The notes under the pieces are model-generated. The model did not search any database, had not been told where the DNA came from, and saw nothing but the letters and a program-made list of their open reading frames with translations. Source: Chondrinema litorale (lineage in GTDB: Bacteria; Bacteroidota; Bacteroidia; Cytophagales; Flammeovirgaceae). Taken from it: a stretch of DNA of 64,000 nucleotides. Position 1 is the stretch's first letter. The number at the start of each line of letters is the position of its first letter. Made by a program: the position numbers and the translations under genes. This document shows positions 1 through 8,667 of the stretch, in pieces. Where the stretch lies: positions 1,663,421-1,727,420 of the forward strand of contig NZ_CP111043.1 of assembly GCF_026250525.1 (NCBI RefSeq), read 5' to 3'.

Positions 1-372
1 TATTTTTTGATTTTGTTTAAAGACCTCAGTAATCTTTCCTAGTTTATCGATCTGAGGTTCCATTCTAAAGTCGTTCAGCTTGTAACTTATGTCTTTCTTG
101 CTTTGAACGAGTTTTGAGAATTTAACTAATGACCTGATGTTAGGTCCAAGATCCAGGTAATGCAGAAAAGCATCTTTTTCATAACCGATATCAATAAATG
201 CTGCATTAAGACCTGGAACTATCTTTCTTACTGTTCCTAAATAAATGTCTCCGACTGAAAATTTGTTTTCTTCATTATCATAATGAAGCTCTACAAGATT
301 TTTATCTTTTAAAAGTGCAATACGGCCGCCACTACCATTTTGAGAAGAATTGATTACTAATTCATTGCTCAA
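1..372 (-). CDS. rng: Ribonuclease G/E family protein, N-terminal part (cut by window edge)
   Basis: Endoribonuclease of the RNase E/G family, acting in 5S/16S rRNA maturation and mRNA decay. Only the first 124 codons are present; the frame stays open to base 1. The protein begins MSNELVINSS and continues through an S1-type RNA-binding stretch with VGDIYLGTVRKIVPGLNAAF and then IDIGYEKDAFLHYLDLG, the typical N-terminal signature of RNase G. The only start that fits is TTG at 372-370, because an in-frame stop lies five codons upstream and no ATG is in frame near it. Family members have about 500-520 residues, so roughly three quarters is missing. It is last in the minus-strand run HU, TPR protein, COX24-like protein, rng, but a terminator-like hairpin separates it from the gene before. 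Confidence 0.9.
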   Translation of the reverse strand, partial: MSNELVINSSQNGSGGRIALLKDKNLVELHYDNEENKFSVGDIYLGTVRKIVPGLNAAFIDIGYEKDAFLHYLDLGPNIRSLVKFSKLVQSKKDISYKLNDFRMEPQIDKLGKITEVFKQNQKI

Positions 373-420
373 TGTTTTAATTTTTTAGTGACTATTTAAA
401 TCGCAACTTTCTTGTAAAAG

Positions 421-463
421 AAAGAAAATCAGGTTTTAAGGTTTTCACCCTAAAAACCTGATT
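421..463 (-). terminator. Intrinsic terminator-like hairpin after the COX24-like gene
   Basis: Inverted repeat AATCAGGTTTT (427-437) / AAAACCTGATT (453-463) followed on the minus strand by TTCTTTC. It lies between the small basic protein and rng, so rng may be expressed by read-through or from its own promoter. Confidence 0.65.
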
Positions 464-473
464 AAAGAATTAC

Positions 474-569
474 TTATGAATTCTTTTTCTTATGTCTATT
501 TTTTCTAAGTCTTTTCTTTCTTTTGTGTGTTGCGATCTTATGTCTCTTTCTTTTTTTTCCGCACGGCAT
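474..569 (-). CDS. 31-residue very basic protein, AURKAIP1/COX24 (mS38-like) domain
   Basis: Short ORF of 31 residues, beginning MPCGKKRKRHKIATHKRKK and ending HKKKNS. More than half of the residues are Lys, Arg or His and there is no acidic residue, as expected for a peptide buried in ribosomal RNA. The KKRKRHKIATHKRKKRLRKN core matches the C-terminal domain of mitochondrial ribosomal protein mS38 (AURKAIP1/COX24). I recall that proteins of this size are annotated in many Bacteroidota, often near HU and rng as here. A ribosome-associated role is inference. The start is the only ATG and the coding frame is followed by a terminator-like hairpin. It lies 41 bases after the TPR gene, so probably in the same transcript. 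Confidence 0.85.
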   Translation of the reverse strand: MPCGKKRKRHKIATHKRKKRLRKNRHKKKNS

Positions 570-610
570 AATTCTAATAGTTAAGTTTTACAATTATTTA
601 AATTATTTCT

Positions 611-1429
611 CTAATTCAATTGGGCGAGATAAGAATCAACAGTCTTAAGAATATCAGGGTTGGTTTCTTGCTCTTTCACAAGCAGAAATTGTTCTTTTGC
701 TTTTGGTTTATCCCCGGTTTCCATGTAACATACACCAAGGTAAAATCTTGCCTGAATATTTTCAGTATCTAATTCTGTTAATTTCTTAAATCTATCTACG
801 GCCTTTTCGTACTGTCCAGATTGCATAGAAAGTACTCCAAGGTTAAATATAGCCAGTTTGTTGTCAGGATCTTCGTTTAATACTTCCCTTATCATTGTTA
901 TCCCTTGCATGGGATTTTCACCAGAAATATAGGTCATACCTATTTTTACTCTGGCATCTAAAGATAATGGAGCATATTCTTCAGCTTTTTCATAAGCACC
1001 TCTAACCTTACTGCTCAATAACTTTACACGTTCATTGCTCACAGCATAAGTATACGCTTCGTAATACAGGTCACCTGCCCTGTTAAAACTGGCTGAAGAT
1101 GGAAATTTTTCAGCAACAACATTCGCAAAATAGGCTGCACTGTCGTAAATATCTACACTATTATATTTATCGATAATAGCTATAAGTATATCGTCCGACT
1201 CCTGTAGCGTGGTTGCTGCGTCTAATTTTTCCTTTAAAACCAATATCTCATCCTGAAGGTTTCCCGGTATCTCAGCGTGTGTTACTGCCTCTTCTAGCTC
1301 ATGAGTATCAACAGTAGATGAGATACTTTCTTCGCTTTTATCATTATCTACTACATACTTTGGCGCAAAGGCTAATAGTATGCAGAAGACTACTGCAAGT
1401 ACAGTTGTTATTAGTTGAGATTTCAGCAT
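611..1429 (-). CDS. Membrane-anchored TPR protein
   Basis: 272-residue protein with one N-terminal hydrophobic segment (about residues 7-25) that looks like a signal anchor, then a Ser/Glu-rich linker and an all-helical C-terminal part. Tetratricopeptide repeats are clear from about residue 185 onward: DPDNKLAIFNLGVLSMQSGQ and the next unit ENIQARFYLGVCYMETGDK; weaker repeats precede them. It begins five bases after the HU stop and is therefore almost certainly co-transcribed with HU. TPRs mediate protein-protein contacts; the partner is not evident. Its place between HU and the ribosomal/RNase genes is a Bacteroidota arrangement I have seen before, but no specific function is known to me. 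Confidence 0.8.
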   Translation of the reverse strand: MLKSQLITTVLAVVFCILLAFAPKYVVDNDKSEESISSTVDTHELEEAVTHAEIPGNLQDEILVLKEKLDAATTLQESDDILIAIIDKYNSVDIYDSAAYFANVVAEKFPSSASFNRAGDLYYEAYTYAVSNERVKLLSSKVRGAYEKAEEYAPLSLDARVKIGMTYISGENPMQGITMIREVLNEDPDNKLAIFNLGVLSMQSGQYEKAVDRFKKLTELDTENIQARFYLGVCYMETGDKPKAKEQFLLVKEQETNPDILKTVDSYLAQLN

Positions 1430-1434
1430 AAGAT

Positions 1435-1737
1435 TTATTGGTTTGCCAACTTCACTTTATCGCTCTTCTTAATTTTCTCGACAAAAGTCTTTGAAGGTTT
1501 AAAACTAGGCACATAGTGCTCTTTGATCTCCATAGCTGTATTTCTCGAGATATTACGACCAATTTTGGCAGCTCTCCGTTTGTTCACAAAACTACCAAAT
1601 CCTCTAACGTAGATATTATCTCCATCGGCCATTTTGTTTTTAACAACCTTAAAAAATGCTTCTATAGCCGCTGTCACATCTCCCTTATCCATTCCAGTTT
1701 GATTTGCAATTTCAGCTATCACTTCCGCTTTTGTCAC
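1435..1737 (-). CDS. HU/IHF family DNA-binding protein
   Basis: Histone-like nucleoid protein of 100 residues that bends DNA as a dimer. The family features are all visible: helical N-terminus MTKAEVIAEIANQTG, the turn GFGSFVNKRRAAKIGRN leading into the DNA-binding arm (about 46-75), and the closing YVPSFKPSKTFVEKI. The usual arm sequence RNPxTG is replaced by RNISRNTAMEI, a common variation in Bacteroidota HU paralogues. It is first in the run and has a well-formed promoter 63-94 bases upstream of its start. Whether it is HU or an IHF-like subunit cannot be decided from sequence alone. Confidence 0.95.
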   Translation of the reverse strand: MTKAEVIAEIANQTGMDKGDVTAAIEAFFKVVKNKMADGDNIYVRGFGSFVNKRRAAKIGRNISRNTAMEIKEHYVPSFKPSKTFVEKIKKSDKVKLANQ

Positions 1738-1799
1738 TTTATATTAGTTTAAATTTTTATTTATAATTTACTTATTATCAATCACTTTAGATAATCTGC

Positions 1800-1831
1800 A
1801 AATTTATACTGCTACTTATTAATTAACAAAT
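1800..1831 (-). promoter_or_regulatory. Bacteroidota-type promoter for HU operon
   Basis: On the minus strand TTTG (1831-1828), 20 bases, then TAAATTTG (1807-1800), matching the Bacteroidota consensus TTTG-N17-23-TAnnTTTG. Transcription should begin near 1793. The core CAGTATAAATTTGCA is shared with the tRNA-His promoter at 14699-14729. Confidence 0.8.
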
Positions 1832-1848
1832 ACAATATTTCGATTTTC

Positions 1849-3732
1849 TTACCATCTTACCGGATGTAGGTAAGAAATTTCGTTTATTCTTATCACCCAG
1901 CCTTCAAAATTGCCTTCTTCTGTCATTATTTTGTTAATCATTATTTGCAAATATATATCAAATCCTTGTATATGTTTCCAATTTAATATATCTGTTATCA
2001 CCTCGCCCTTCCTAGATTGCTCGAAATATTTATCCCAAAGTTTAATTTCGTTAGTGGGTAATAACTGTAAAACAGAAATATCTTTCTCTACAAATATGCC
2101 CTTTTGTTTAAAAAAAGCAGATAAATAACCATTAAAGTATTCAACTTTTTTAGATGGAGTAATAATTAGCAAGCAATATGGAGCATCTTCTATGATGCTG
2201 GCCAACTTGCTTTCTTTTTTTACAAGCTCTGTTTCTTTTTGTTTCCATTGCTCTTCACTCACCTCTAGTTCAGCTAGTTTTTTACTCATTTGCAACTCAT
2301 TGCTTTTTCTCTTTTCATTTTTTAGCTGAGATTCTGTTAAAAGCTCTTTAGTTTTTTCATTAGCTTTTAATACAGAAAGAGAAGAAGCAATATCTTCGGC
2401 AACCATTTCTGCGAACTTTATTTTATAATCATCCATCTCTTCAATAGAAGAAATCTCAATCACTCCATAACCATTGTCATTTTCAATTAAGGGTAATAAT
2501 AAGAGAGATGACGGTCTGGCTCCACCTAAACCAGAGGTAATTTCCATATAATCTTGTGGAATTTCTTTTAGATAAATTGGCTTGCCTTCTTGCAAACATT
2601 GCCCAGTGAGCCCATGGTTGCTATCTATTACTTTCTCTATGTATTTTCTTTTGTTGTAGGCATAACTTCCTTTCAACTCCAGTTTATCACCATCTTCTGA
2701 TAACAGAAAAAATCCACCTTGGTTTGCTTGCAAGCAATAAACTAATCTGGCAACTATTTTATATGATAACTCTTCTAGGTTTTCGCTATGTATTCTGAGC
2801 AACTCTGCAAAATCGGCTAAATTCTTATTTGCCCAGTTTCTCTTCTGATCTTCGTGTACAACCTTTTTTAAATTGTTTCGCATATCCAACAGTGCATGCC
2901 CAAGCAAATCATTTTTACTTCTGGCTTCAAAGTCGGCTTCAAAATTTCCATTGCCTATATCGTTTGCAAAGTTAGAAACTTTAGTAAGGTTTTTATTAAG
3001 AAGATTTACACTTTTATATAATTGACCAATTTCGTCTCTTTTATCTTCCGGAAAAGCTTCTACATTTTGCCCTAGTGCCAAAGTTCTAGTTGTTCTTGTA
3101 ATTCGCTTGAGAGGCTTTATTGCAGTGTTTAATATAAAATGATAACCTAAAAATAAACCTGTAAAAGCACTAAAAACCACTATTAATAAAATGTAAGAAG
3201 ATATATTTTCTTCTTCTTCAACATCATTTAGCAATAAGTTAGAAAAAATATCTAACTCTTCGATAATTAACTTCTGCTTTTCATCTATCAGCAACTTCGT
3301 GCTAATGCTATAAGTTTGCTTGTCTGATAAGGTCAACAACAAACTTTTATAAGTATCCCACCTGTTTAAAAGTTTATGCAATTCATCTCGGTGGCTACCA
3401 GAAACACTCTCGATATGCAAAAACTTGTCATTTAATGCGAAATGGCCTCCATCTTTTAAAATGAAAAAATAATCGTCGAGTTTGTCCAATTCGCCTCTTA
3501 GAAAGCTAAAAGAAATGTTCTTTTCTTGTTCTATTAACTCATTTGTATATAGAGAAACATTATCTACTACCAGATAGCATTCTTTAAGCAACATTGCCAT
3601 CGCAAATTGCTGATCAGCCTTTTTATTATTATACCAGAAAACTAAAGCTCCCATTAAAATTATACAGAGCATTAGAATAAAAAAGATGAGAATCTTCTTC
3701 TGAATACTTACATTGTTATTTATCACTTTCAT
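1849..3732 (-). CDS. Membrane sensor with HAMP, GAF and PAS-like domains, no kinase domain
   Basis: 627 residues. Order: transmembrane helix (about 14-32), extracytoplasmic helical region (about 33-180), second transmembrane helix (about 182-203), HAMP (about 205-255), a second HAMP-like linker ending LLGHALLDMRNNLKKV, GAF domain (about 315-450, with NQGGFFLL and EITSGLGGARPSSLLLLPL), coiled coil (about 455-510) and a PAS-like segment (about 512-615). There is no histidine-kinase, cyclase, phosphatase or methyl-accepting module, so how it signals is unknown. It is a clear paralogue of the protein at 50079-51713, sharing RNWAN, ANQGG and ITSGLG motifs. The C-terminal PAS-like end is specific to this copy. 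It stands alone, divergent from the VWA gene. Confidence 0.85.
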   Translation of the reverse strand: MKVINNNVSIQKKILIFFILMLCIILMGALVFWYNNKKADQQFAMAMLLKECYLVVDNVSLYTNELIEQEKNISFSFLRGELDKLDDYFFILKDGGHFALNDKFLHIESVSGSHRDELHKLLNRWDTYKSLLLTLSDKQTYSISTKLLIDEKQKLIIEELDIFSNLLLNDVEEEENISSYILLIVVFSAFTGLFLGYHFILNTAIKPLKRITRTTRTLALGQNVEAFPEDKRDEIGQLYKSVNLLNKNLTKVSNFANDIGNGNFEADFEARSKNDLLGHALLDMRNNLKKVVHEDQKRNWANKNLADFAELLRIHSENLEELSYKIVARLVYCLQANQGGFFLLSEDGDKLELKGSYAYNKRKYIEKVIDSNHGLTGQCLQEGKPIYLKEIPQDYMEITSGLGGARPSSLLLLPLIENDNGYGVIEISSIEEMDDYKIKFAEMVAEDIASSLSVLKANEKTKELLTESQLKNEKRKSNELQMSKKLAELEVSEEQWKQKETELVKKESKLASIIEDAPYCLLIITPSKKVEYFNGYLSAFFKQKGIFVEKDISVLQLLPTNEIKLWDKYFEQSRKGEVITDILNWKHIQGFDIYLQIMINKIMTEEGNFEGWVIRINEISYLHPVRW

Positions 3733-4049
3733 TATGCAACATCTGAAAAAATTATCTCAAAAAATTCATCACACCTTAAGACAGCAGTAAATGTTTTAGA
3801 TGATGATATGCCTTTACTTAAAAATTCAGATTTAAAATGAAGCTTGCTGTATAAGAGCTAGAACGGAATGTATTATCTTTAATTGAAGAAAAAGATATAA
3901 TTTTATAAAACAGAGATAATACAAATGATTCTTATTGTAGTTTAACCAAGTAATTCCCTTTAAAAAAAAGAACTATTCAAAGGTTTACTAAGTTGAACTT
4001 TAAACTGAACATTTATTTTTTTTGACAAAAAACAGGAAAGTACATATAT
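3733..4049. other. Divergent intergenic region
   Basis: 317 AT-rich bases between the HAMP-GAF sensor and the VWA gene. It must hold both promoters, but I see no convincing TAnnTTTG box, no long inverted repeat and no credible small ORF. Confidence 0.5.
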
Positions 4050-5159
4050 ATGAAAGGTTTCCGTTTTACCAAGTTTGTCCCTCAGAAAGACGCTGAAAAA
4101 AGTGAGTTTGAAAATCTACTCAACATATTTACTCAATTATTAACAATAACTTCGGGAGATGTTAGTGAAGCGCTAAGTTGGCTTACTAATCTTGATAAGC
4201 AATATAACCTTACTAACCCTCAGTATGGTATTGGAGATTTTATAGAAGACCTTAAAAACAAAGGCTATATAAAAGAAGATGAAAATAATAAGGGCACTTT
4301 TAAAATCACTGCCAAAAACGAGCAAAATATTAGAAGAAGTGCACTAGAAGAAATTTTTGGTAAGCTAAAAAAAGCCAACAAAGGTGACCATAACACCACT
4401 TACTCAGGTAATAATGGTGAAGAGCTAAGTGCCGATTTTAGAGAATATCAGTTTGGAGATACACTCGATCAGATTTCTATGACTGATTCGATAAGAAATG
4501 CCCAAGTTAACCACGGAACGAGTAATTTTTTCTTAACAGAGAACGACTTAGAAGTAGTTGAGAAAGAATACAAATCTCAAACTTCTACGGTTTTGATGAT
4601 CGACATCTCTCACTCTATGATTTTGTATGGAGAAGACAGAATTACTCCAGCCAAAAAAGTAGCCATGGCACTTTCCGAACTTATCACTACCAAATACAAA
4701 AAAGACACGCTCGATATTATTGTTTTTGGTAACGATTCTTGGCAAATACAAATAAAAGACTTGCCTTATCTACAGGTTGGTCCTTACCACACAAATACAG
4801 TTGCTGGCTTAGAGTTAGCTATGGATTTGTTGAGAAGAAGAAAAAATACCAATAAGCAAATTTTTATGATAACTGATGGAAAACCAACCTGTATAAAGGA
4901 AGGCATTAGGTATTATAAAAACAGTTTTGGCTTAGATAATAAGATTCTTAATAAAACCCTAAATCTTGCAGCTCAATGCAGAAAGCTTAAAATTCCTATT
5001 ACTACATTTATGATTGCATCTGACCCTTACCTTAAAGAATTTGTAAGAGAATTTACTAAGGTAAATAATGGTAATGCTTATTATAGTAGCCTTAAAGGTC
5101 TGGGAAATCTTATATTTGAAGATTACAGGAGAAATCGCCGTAAAAACTTCAAACAATAG
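4050..5159 (+). CDS. VWA domain protein with intact MIDAS
   Basis: 369-residue cytoplasmic protein. The C-terminal half (about 178-365) is a von Willebrand factor A domain with a complete metal-ion-dependent adhesion site: DISHS (Asp185, Ser187, Ser189), a Thr in PYHTNTVAGL, and Asp276 in MITDGKP. The N-terminal part is helical, charged and without a recognised motif. In Bacteroidota this kind of VWA protein usually sits beside a MoxR- or magnesium-chelatase-like AAA+ ATPase that it partners. No such ATPase is in this window, so the partner must be elsewhere or absent. The next gene, nhaC, follows after 107 bases and is probably a separate unit. Confidence 0.85.
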   Translation: MKGFRFTKFVPQKDAEKSEFENLLNIFTQLLTITSGDVSEALSWLTNLDKQYNLTNPQYGIGDFIEDLKNKGYIKEDENNKGTFKITAKNEQNIRRSALEEIFGKLKKANKGDHNTTYSGNNGEELSADFREYQFGDTLDQISMTDSIRNAQVNHGTSNFFLTENDLEVVEKEYKSQTSTVLMIDISHSMILYGEDRITPAKKVAMALSELITTKYKKDTLDIIVFGNDSWQIQIKDLPYLQVGPYHTNTVAGLELAMDLLRRRKNTNKQIFMITDGKPTCIKEGIRYYKNSFGLDNKILNKTLNLAAQCRKLKIPITTFMIASDPYLKEFVREFTKVNNGNAYYSSLKGLGNLIFEDYRRNRRKNFKQ

Positions 5160-5266
5160 GTTTTAGGCTACATACTCTTGTTTCTCAGCACATCCATCTT
5201 AACCTATAAATTTTTTTAAACTAAAAATATTATATAATTTGGAGATTAAATTTAACTATAACAAGA

Positions 5267-6730
5267 ATGGATAAAGCTTACAAGAAGCCCACATTTATAC
5301 AAGCAATCATACCAATTTTATTCCTGATAGTAGCACTCTCTTTTAATGTATTCTTCATTTTTGGAGATGACGGTCTTTCAGGGTCAAACCAGATGATTTT
5401 GATACTAGCCTCTGCTGTTGCAGCTTTGGTAGCATCACGTTTAGGATATACATGGAGCGAATTAAGAGATGGTGCAGTAAATAGCATTAGCTCTGCAATG
5501 CCATCTATGCTTATTCTATTATTAATTGGTTCTTTGGCAGGCACATGGTTACTTAGTGGAATTGTACCCGCTCTCATATACTATGGTCTTCAAATTTTAA
5601 ATCCAACAATATTTTTATTTGCAGCTTGTATAGTTTGTGCCATTGTTTCTGTGGCAACTGGTAGCTCTTGGTCTACAGTAGCAACTATTGGTATTGCACT
5701 TTTAGGTATTGGCAAAGCTCTTGGTCTAGAAGAAGGTCTAATTGCTGGTGCTATTATTTCAGGTGCGTATTTTGGTGATAAAATGTCTCCACTTTCAGAT
5801 ACTACCAACCTTGCACCTGCAGTTGCCGGAACTGACTTGTTCACACACATCAAATACATGGCTTATACAACTATTCCTTCTATTTCAATTACACTGATTA
5901 TTTTTCTTGTAATCGGATTTGTAGGTATAGAAAGTAGTTCACAACCTGATGTTGAAGGTATTTTAGCTGCAATTGATAAGTCTTTTAATATTACACCGCT
6001 ACTGTTTATAGTACCAGTAGTAGTAATTGCCATGATTGTAAAAAAAGTACCTGCTATTCCTTCTTTACTTACAGGCTCTTTATTAGGAGGTCTTTTTGCC
6101 GTTATTTTTCAGCCTCAGGCAATTGAGCAAGTTGCGGGAAGCGACATGAATTTTTCATTTGCAGCATACACAGCAGTAATGAAAGCATTATATGGCGACA
6201 TAGCCATTACAACAGATAATGAAGTTGTAAATGAATTGCTTTCTAGTGGTGGGATGTATGGCATGTTAGGCACTATCTGGTTAATTCTTTGTGCTATGGT
6301 ATTTGGTGGTATAATGGAAACCAGCGGTTTACTTCATAAAATCACTGAAGCAATTATTAAATTAGCTAACTCTACTGGTTCTCTAATTGCCTCAACAGCC
6401 GGAACTTGCCTTTTCTTTAATGCAACTGCATCAGATCAATATTTGGCAATTGTAATTCCGGGAAGAATGTATGCCGAAACCTTTAAAGACAGAAATCTTG
6501 CACCAGAAAACCTGAGCCGCACATTAGAAGACTCAGCTACGGTAACTTCTGTATTGGTACCTTGGAATACTTGTGGTGCTACACAGTCGAGTGTATTAGG
6601 AGTAGCTACTATAGCTTATGCACCATTCTGCTTCTTCTGCATTATTAGTCCTTTTATGACGATGCTCTTTGGCTTTTTAAATATTAAAATAAGAAAGCTG
6701 AAAGAAGAAAAAGTTGCAACTCCAGTTTAA
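5267..6730 (+). CDS. nhaC: Na+/H+ antiporter, NhaC family
   Basis: 487-residue integral membrane protein with about 11-12 hydrophobic segments, which exchanges internal Na+ for external H+. NhaC-family signatures include the GAIISGAYFGDKMSPLSDTTN stretch (about residues 160-180) and its C-terminal counterpart LEDSATVTSVLVPWNTCGA (about 422-440), the two halves of the inverted-repeat fold. Length is typical. The ATG start is preceded by AACAAG with no Shine-Dalgarno sequence. A terminator follows at 6763. It is one of four sodium-linked carriers in the window, which fits a marine or alkaline habitat. Confidence 0.92.
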   Translation: MDKAYKKPTFIQAIIPILFLIVALSFNVFFIFGDDGLSGSNQMILILASAVAALVASRLGYTWSELRDGAVNSISSAMPSMLILLLIGSLAGTWLLSGIVPALIYYGLQILNPTIFLFAACIVCAIVSVATGSSWSTVATIGIALLGIGKALGLEEGLIAGAIISGAYFGDKMSPLSDTTNLAPAVAGTDLFTHIKYMAYTTIPSISITLIIFLVIGFVGIESSSQPDVEGILAAIDKSFNITPLLFIVPVVVIAMIVKKVPAIPSLLTGSLLGGLFAVIFQPQAIEQVAGSDMNFSFAAYTAVMKALYGDIAITTDNEVVNELLSSGGMYGMLGTIWLILCAMVFGGIMETSGLLHKITEAIIKLANSTGSLIASTAGTCLFFNATASDQYLAIVIPGRMYAETFKDRNLAPENLSRTLEDSATVTSVLVPWNTCGATQSSVLGVATIAYAPFCFFCIISPFMTMLFGFLNIKIRKLKEEKVATPV

Positions 6731-6762
6731 TAAGATTACTATTTTACAGAATTATAAATTTT

Positions 6763-6790
6763 AAGAAGCTGTTGCCAGCTTCTTTTTTTA
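6763..6790 (+). terminator. Intrinsic terminator after nhaC
   Basis: Nine-base stem AAGAAGCTG / CAGCTTCTT with a TTGC loop, followed by an uninterrupted T run. Confidence 0.85.
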
Positions 6791-6861
6791 TGTCAGTATT
6801 TTAAAATAGCATATCAAAAGTATAAAACTGAATATAAAAGAGTGATTAACAAATAGCCTAT

Positions 6862-6869
6862 TATTTTTG
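6862..6869 (+). promoter_or_regulatory. Probable -7 box of thrC promoter
   Basis: TATTTTTG matches TAnnTTTG and lies 19 bases before the thrC ATG. No good TTTG -33 element is visible at the expected distance. Confidence 0.4.
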
Positions 6870-6888
6870 CATAAACAATTTGATACCG

Positions 6889-8184
6889 ATGAAATATTAC
6901 AGCACGAATCATAAAGCCCCATTGGCAACCTTAAAAGATGCAGTAATCAGAGGATTAGCACCTGACAAAGGTTTATATATGCCAGAAAGCATTCCTACAT
7001 TGCCAGAAAGTTTTTTCAAGGATTTACACAAAAAATCTTTACCTGAGATTGGTTTTACAGTTGCCAACGGATTGTTTGGAGACGATGTTGAAAAAACAGC
7101 GCTTAAAAAGCTAACCGAAGAAACACTTAATTTCGAAATTCCTTTAGTAAAACTTAGTGAGCAGGTTTATTCTTTGGAATTGTTTCATGGACCTACTTGT
7201 GCTTTTAAAGATGTTGGAGGCCGATTTATGGCCAGAATGCTTGCCTATTTCACACAAAACAACGACAAAGACATTTATGTATTAACTGCTACTTCTGGAG
7301 ATACTGGTAGCGCTGTTGCAAGTGGTTTTTATAATGTACCAGGTATTAAAGTAATAATCTTATATCCTAAAGGAAAGGTAAGCCATATACAAGAGCAACA
7401 ACTCACCACACATGGCAAAAACATTACTGCTCTTGAAATCGATGGTACTTTTGACGATTGCCAGAAACTAGTAAAAGAAGCATTTAATAATGAGCAGTTG
7501 AGAAATGATTTTATGCTTACTTCTGCCAACTCAATCAACTTAGCTCGCTTTCTACCTCAGTCTTTCTATTATTACCATGCAGTAGCTCAATTAGGTGAAG
7601 ATGCAAAAGATATTGTTTTTTCTGTACCAAGCGGAAACTTTGGCAACTTAACAGGAGGTCTATTCGCATGGACATCAGGCTTAGCTATAAAAAGATTTAT
7701 TGCTGCTACTAATGTAAATGATATTGTACCTGAATATCTAGAATCAGGTGAGTTTAACCCAAGGCCTTCTATTAAAACACTGGCAAATGCTATGGATGTA
7801 GGTAACCCAAGCAATTTTGCTCGTATGCTCGATCTCTTCAAAAACGATCACGATAAAATGGCCGCTTTTATCACTGGATATACTTTAGATGATGAAGGTA
7901 TAAAAAGTTATCTCAAAGCTATTTATGAGAAACACAACTATATAGCCGACCCTCACGGTGCTATTGGTTATGCTGCCTTAGAAAAACTTTTACAGCCTAA
8001 CGAAACTGGAATTTTCTTAGAAACTGCACATCCTGCAAAATTCATCGATACTACAGAAGAAGTATTAGGAAAGAAAATAGATATTCCAGAAAGGCTTGAG
8101 CTTTACCTTAAAAAGAAAAAAGAAGCTGTTGAGCTCTCGGCTGATTTCCAAAGCTTTCAAGATTATTTTTACTCCTTAAAATAA
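6889..8184 (+). CDS. thrC: Threonine synthase
   Basis: PLP enzyme converting O-phosphohomoserine to threonine, the last step of threonine synthesis. It begins MKYYSTNHKAPLATLKDAV, the usual opening of the long bacterial type. The PLP lysine is Lys107 in GPTCAFKDVGGRF. A TSGDTGSAVASGFY stretch and the SVPSGNFGNLTGG motif bind the cofactor phosphate and substrate. An in-frame TTG nine bases upstream (6880) is possible, but the ATG at 6889 aligns better with the family. The length of 431 residues is normal. No thrA or thrB is adjacent, so the pathway is split in this genome. Confidence 0.95.
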   Translation: MKYYSTNHKAPLATLKDAVIRGLAPDKGLYMPESIPTLPESFFKDLHKKSLPEIGFTVANGLFGDDVEKTALKKLTEETLNFEIPLVKLSEQVYSLELFHGPTCAFKDVGGRFMARMLAYFTQNNDKDIYVLTATSGDTGSAVASGFYNVPGIKVIILYPKGKVSHIQEQQLTTHGKNITALEIDGTFDDCQKLVKEAFNNEQLRNDFMLTSANSINLARFLPQSFYYYHAVAQLGEDAKDIVFSVPSGNFGNLTGGLFAWTSGLAIKRFIAATNVNDIVPEYLESGEFNPRPSIKTLANAMDVGNPSNFARMLDLFKNDHDKMAAFITGYTLDDEGIKSYLKAIYEKHNYIADPHGAIGYAALEKLLQPNETGIFLETAHPAKFIDTTEEVLGKKIDIPERLELYLKKKKEAVELSADFQSFQDYFYSLK

Positions 8185-8368
8185 GGGCATAACTAATTCC
8201 TATTTTGAGACGAAAATCAGCATACTTGGAATTTGATCCCATAATGGGAATATCATCAAGATTTTATAAGTCGCTAATTAATTTTATTCAATTGATTCCC
8301 AACCCTTTATACACTTCCCAGATGTTAGGTTTAAGATTTGTATAAATTATTATAAAAACACCCAAGCT

Positions 8369-8506
8369 ATGAAAACAATTAAAGAAGAACTCAACAATGA
8401 CAACCTAAACAATCTTGAAGAAAAACTTAACACAATAAAAAAAGATATACAAAACCTTAAAGAGAAAGCTTTGAAGCTGAATGAGAGCAGTAAGAAGTAT
8501 ATCTAA
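8369..8506 (+). CDS. 45-residue charged coiled-coil protein
   Basis: Small ORF of 45 residues beginning MKTIKEELNNDNLNNLEEKL and rich in Lys, Glu, Asn and Leu, with Leu/Ile spacing that suggests one amphipathic helix or short coiled coil. It has an ATG start, sits 184 bases after thrC and is followed 46 bases later by a strong intrinsic terminator, so it looks like an independent small transcription unit. I do not recognise a family. Confidence 0.5.
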   Translation: MKTIKEELNNDNLNNLEEKLNTIKKDIQNLKEKALKLNESSKKYI

Positions 8507-8551
8507 ATTGAGAAATAGAAAATCACTTAGTTTATATTTACCCACATACAT

Positions 8552-8583
8552 AAGAGATAGTCGCATGGCTATCTCTTTTTTTT
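8552..8583 (+). terminator. Intrinsic terminator
   Basis: Nine-base stem AAGAGATAG / CTATCTCTT with loop TCGCATGG, followed by a T run. It ends the small-ORF unit before the DoxX gene. Confidence 0.85.
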
Positions 8584-8667
8584 ATCTCTATTGTATCATT
8601 TCAAATATATCCCACCTCAATATCTCTTATATATTTATTATTATTGCTAATAAAGATTTTTTAGCTA

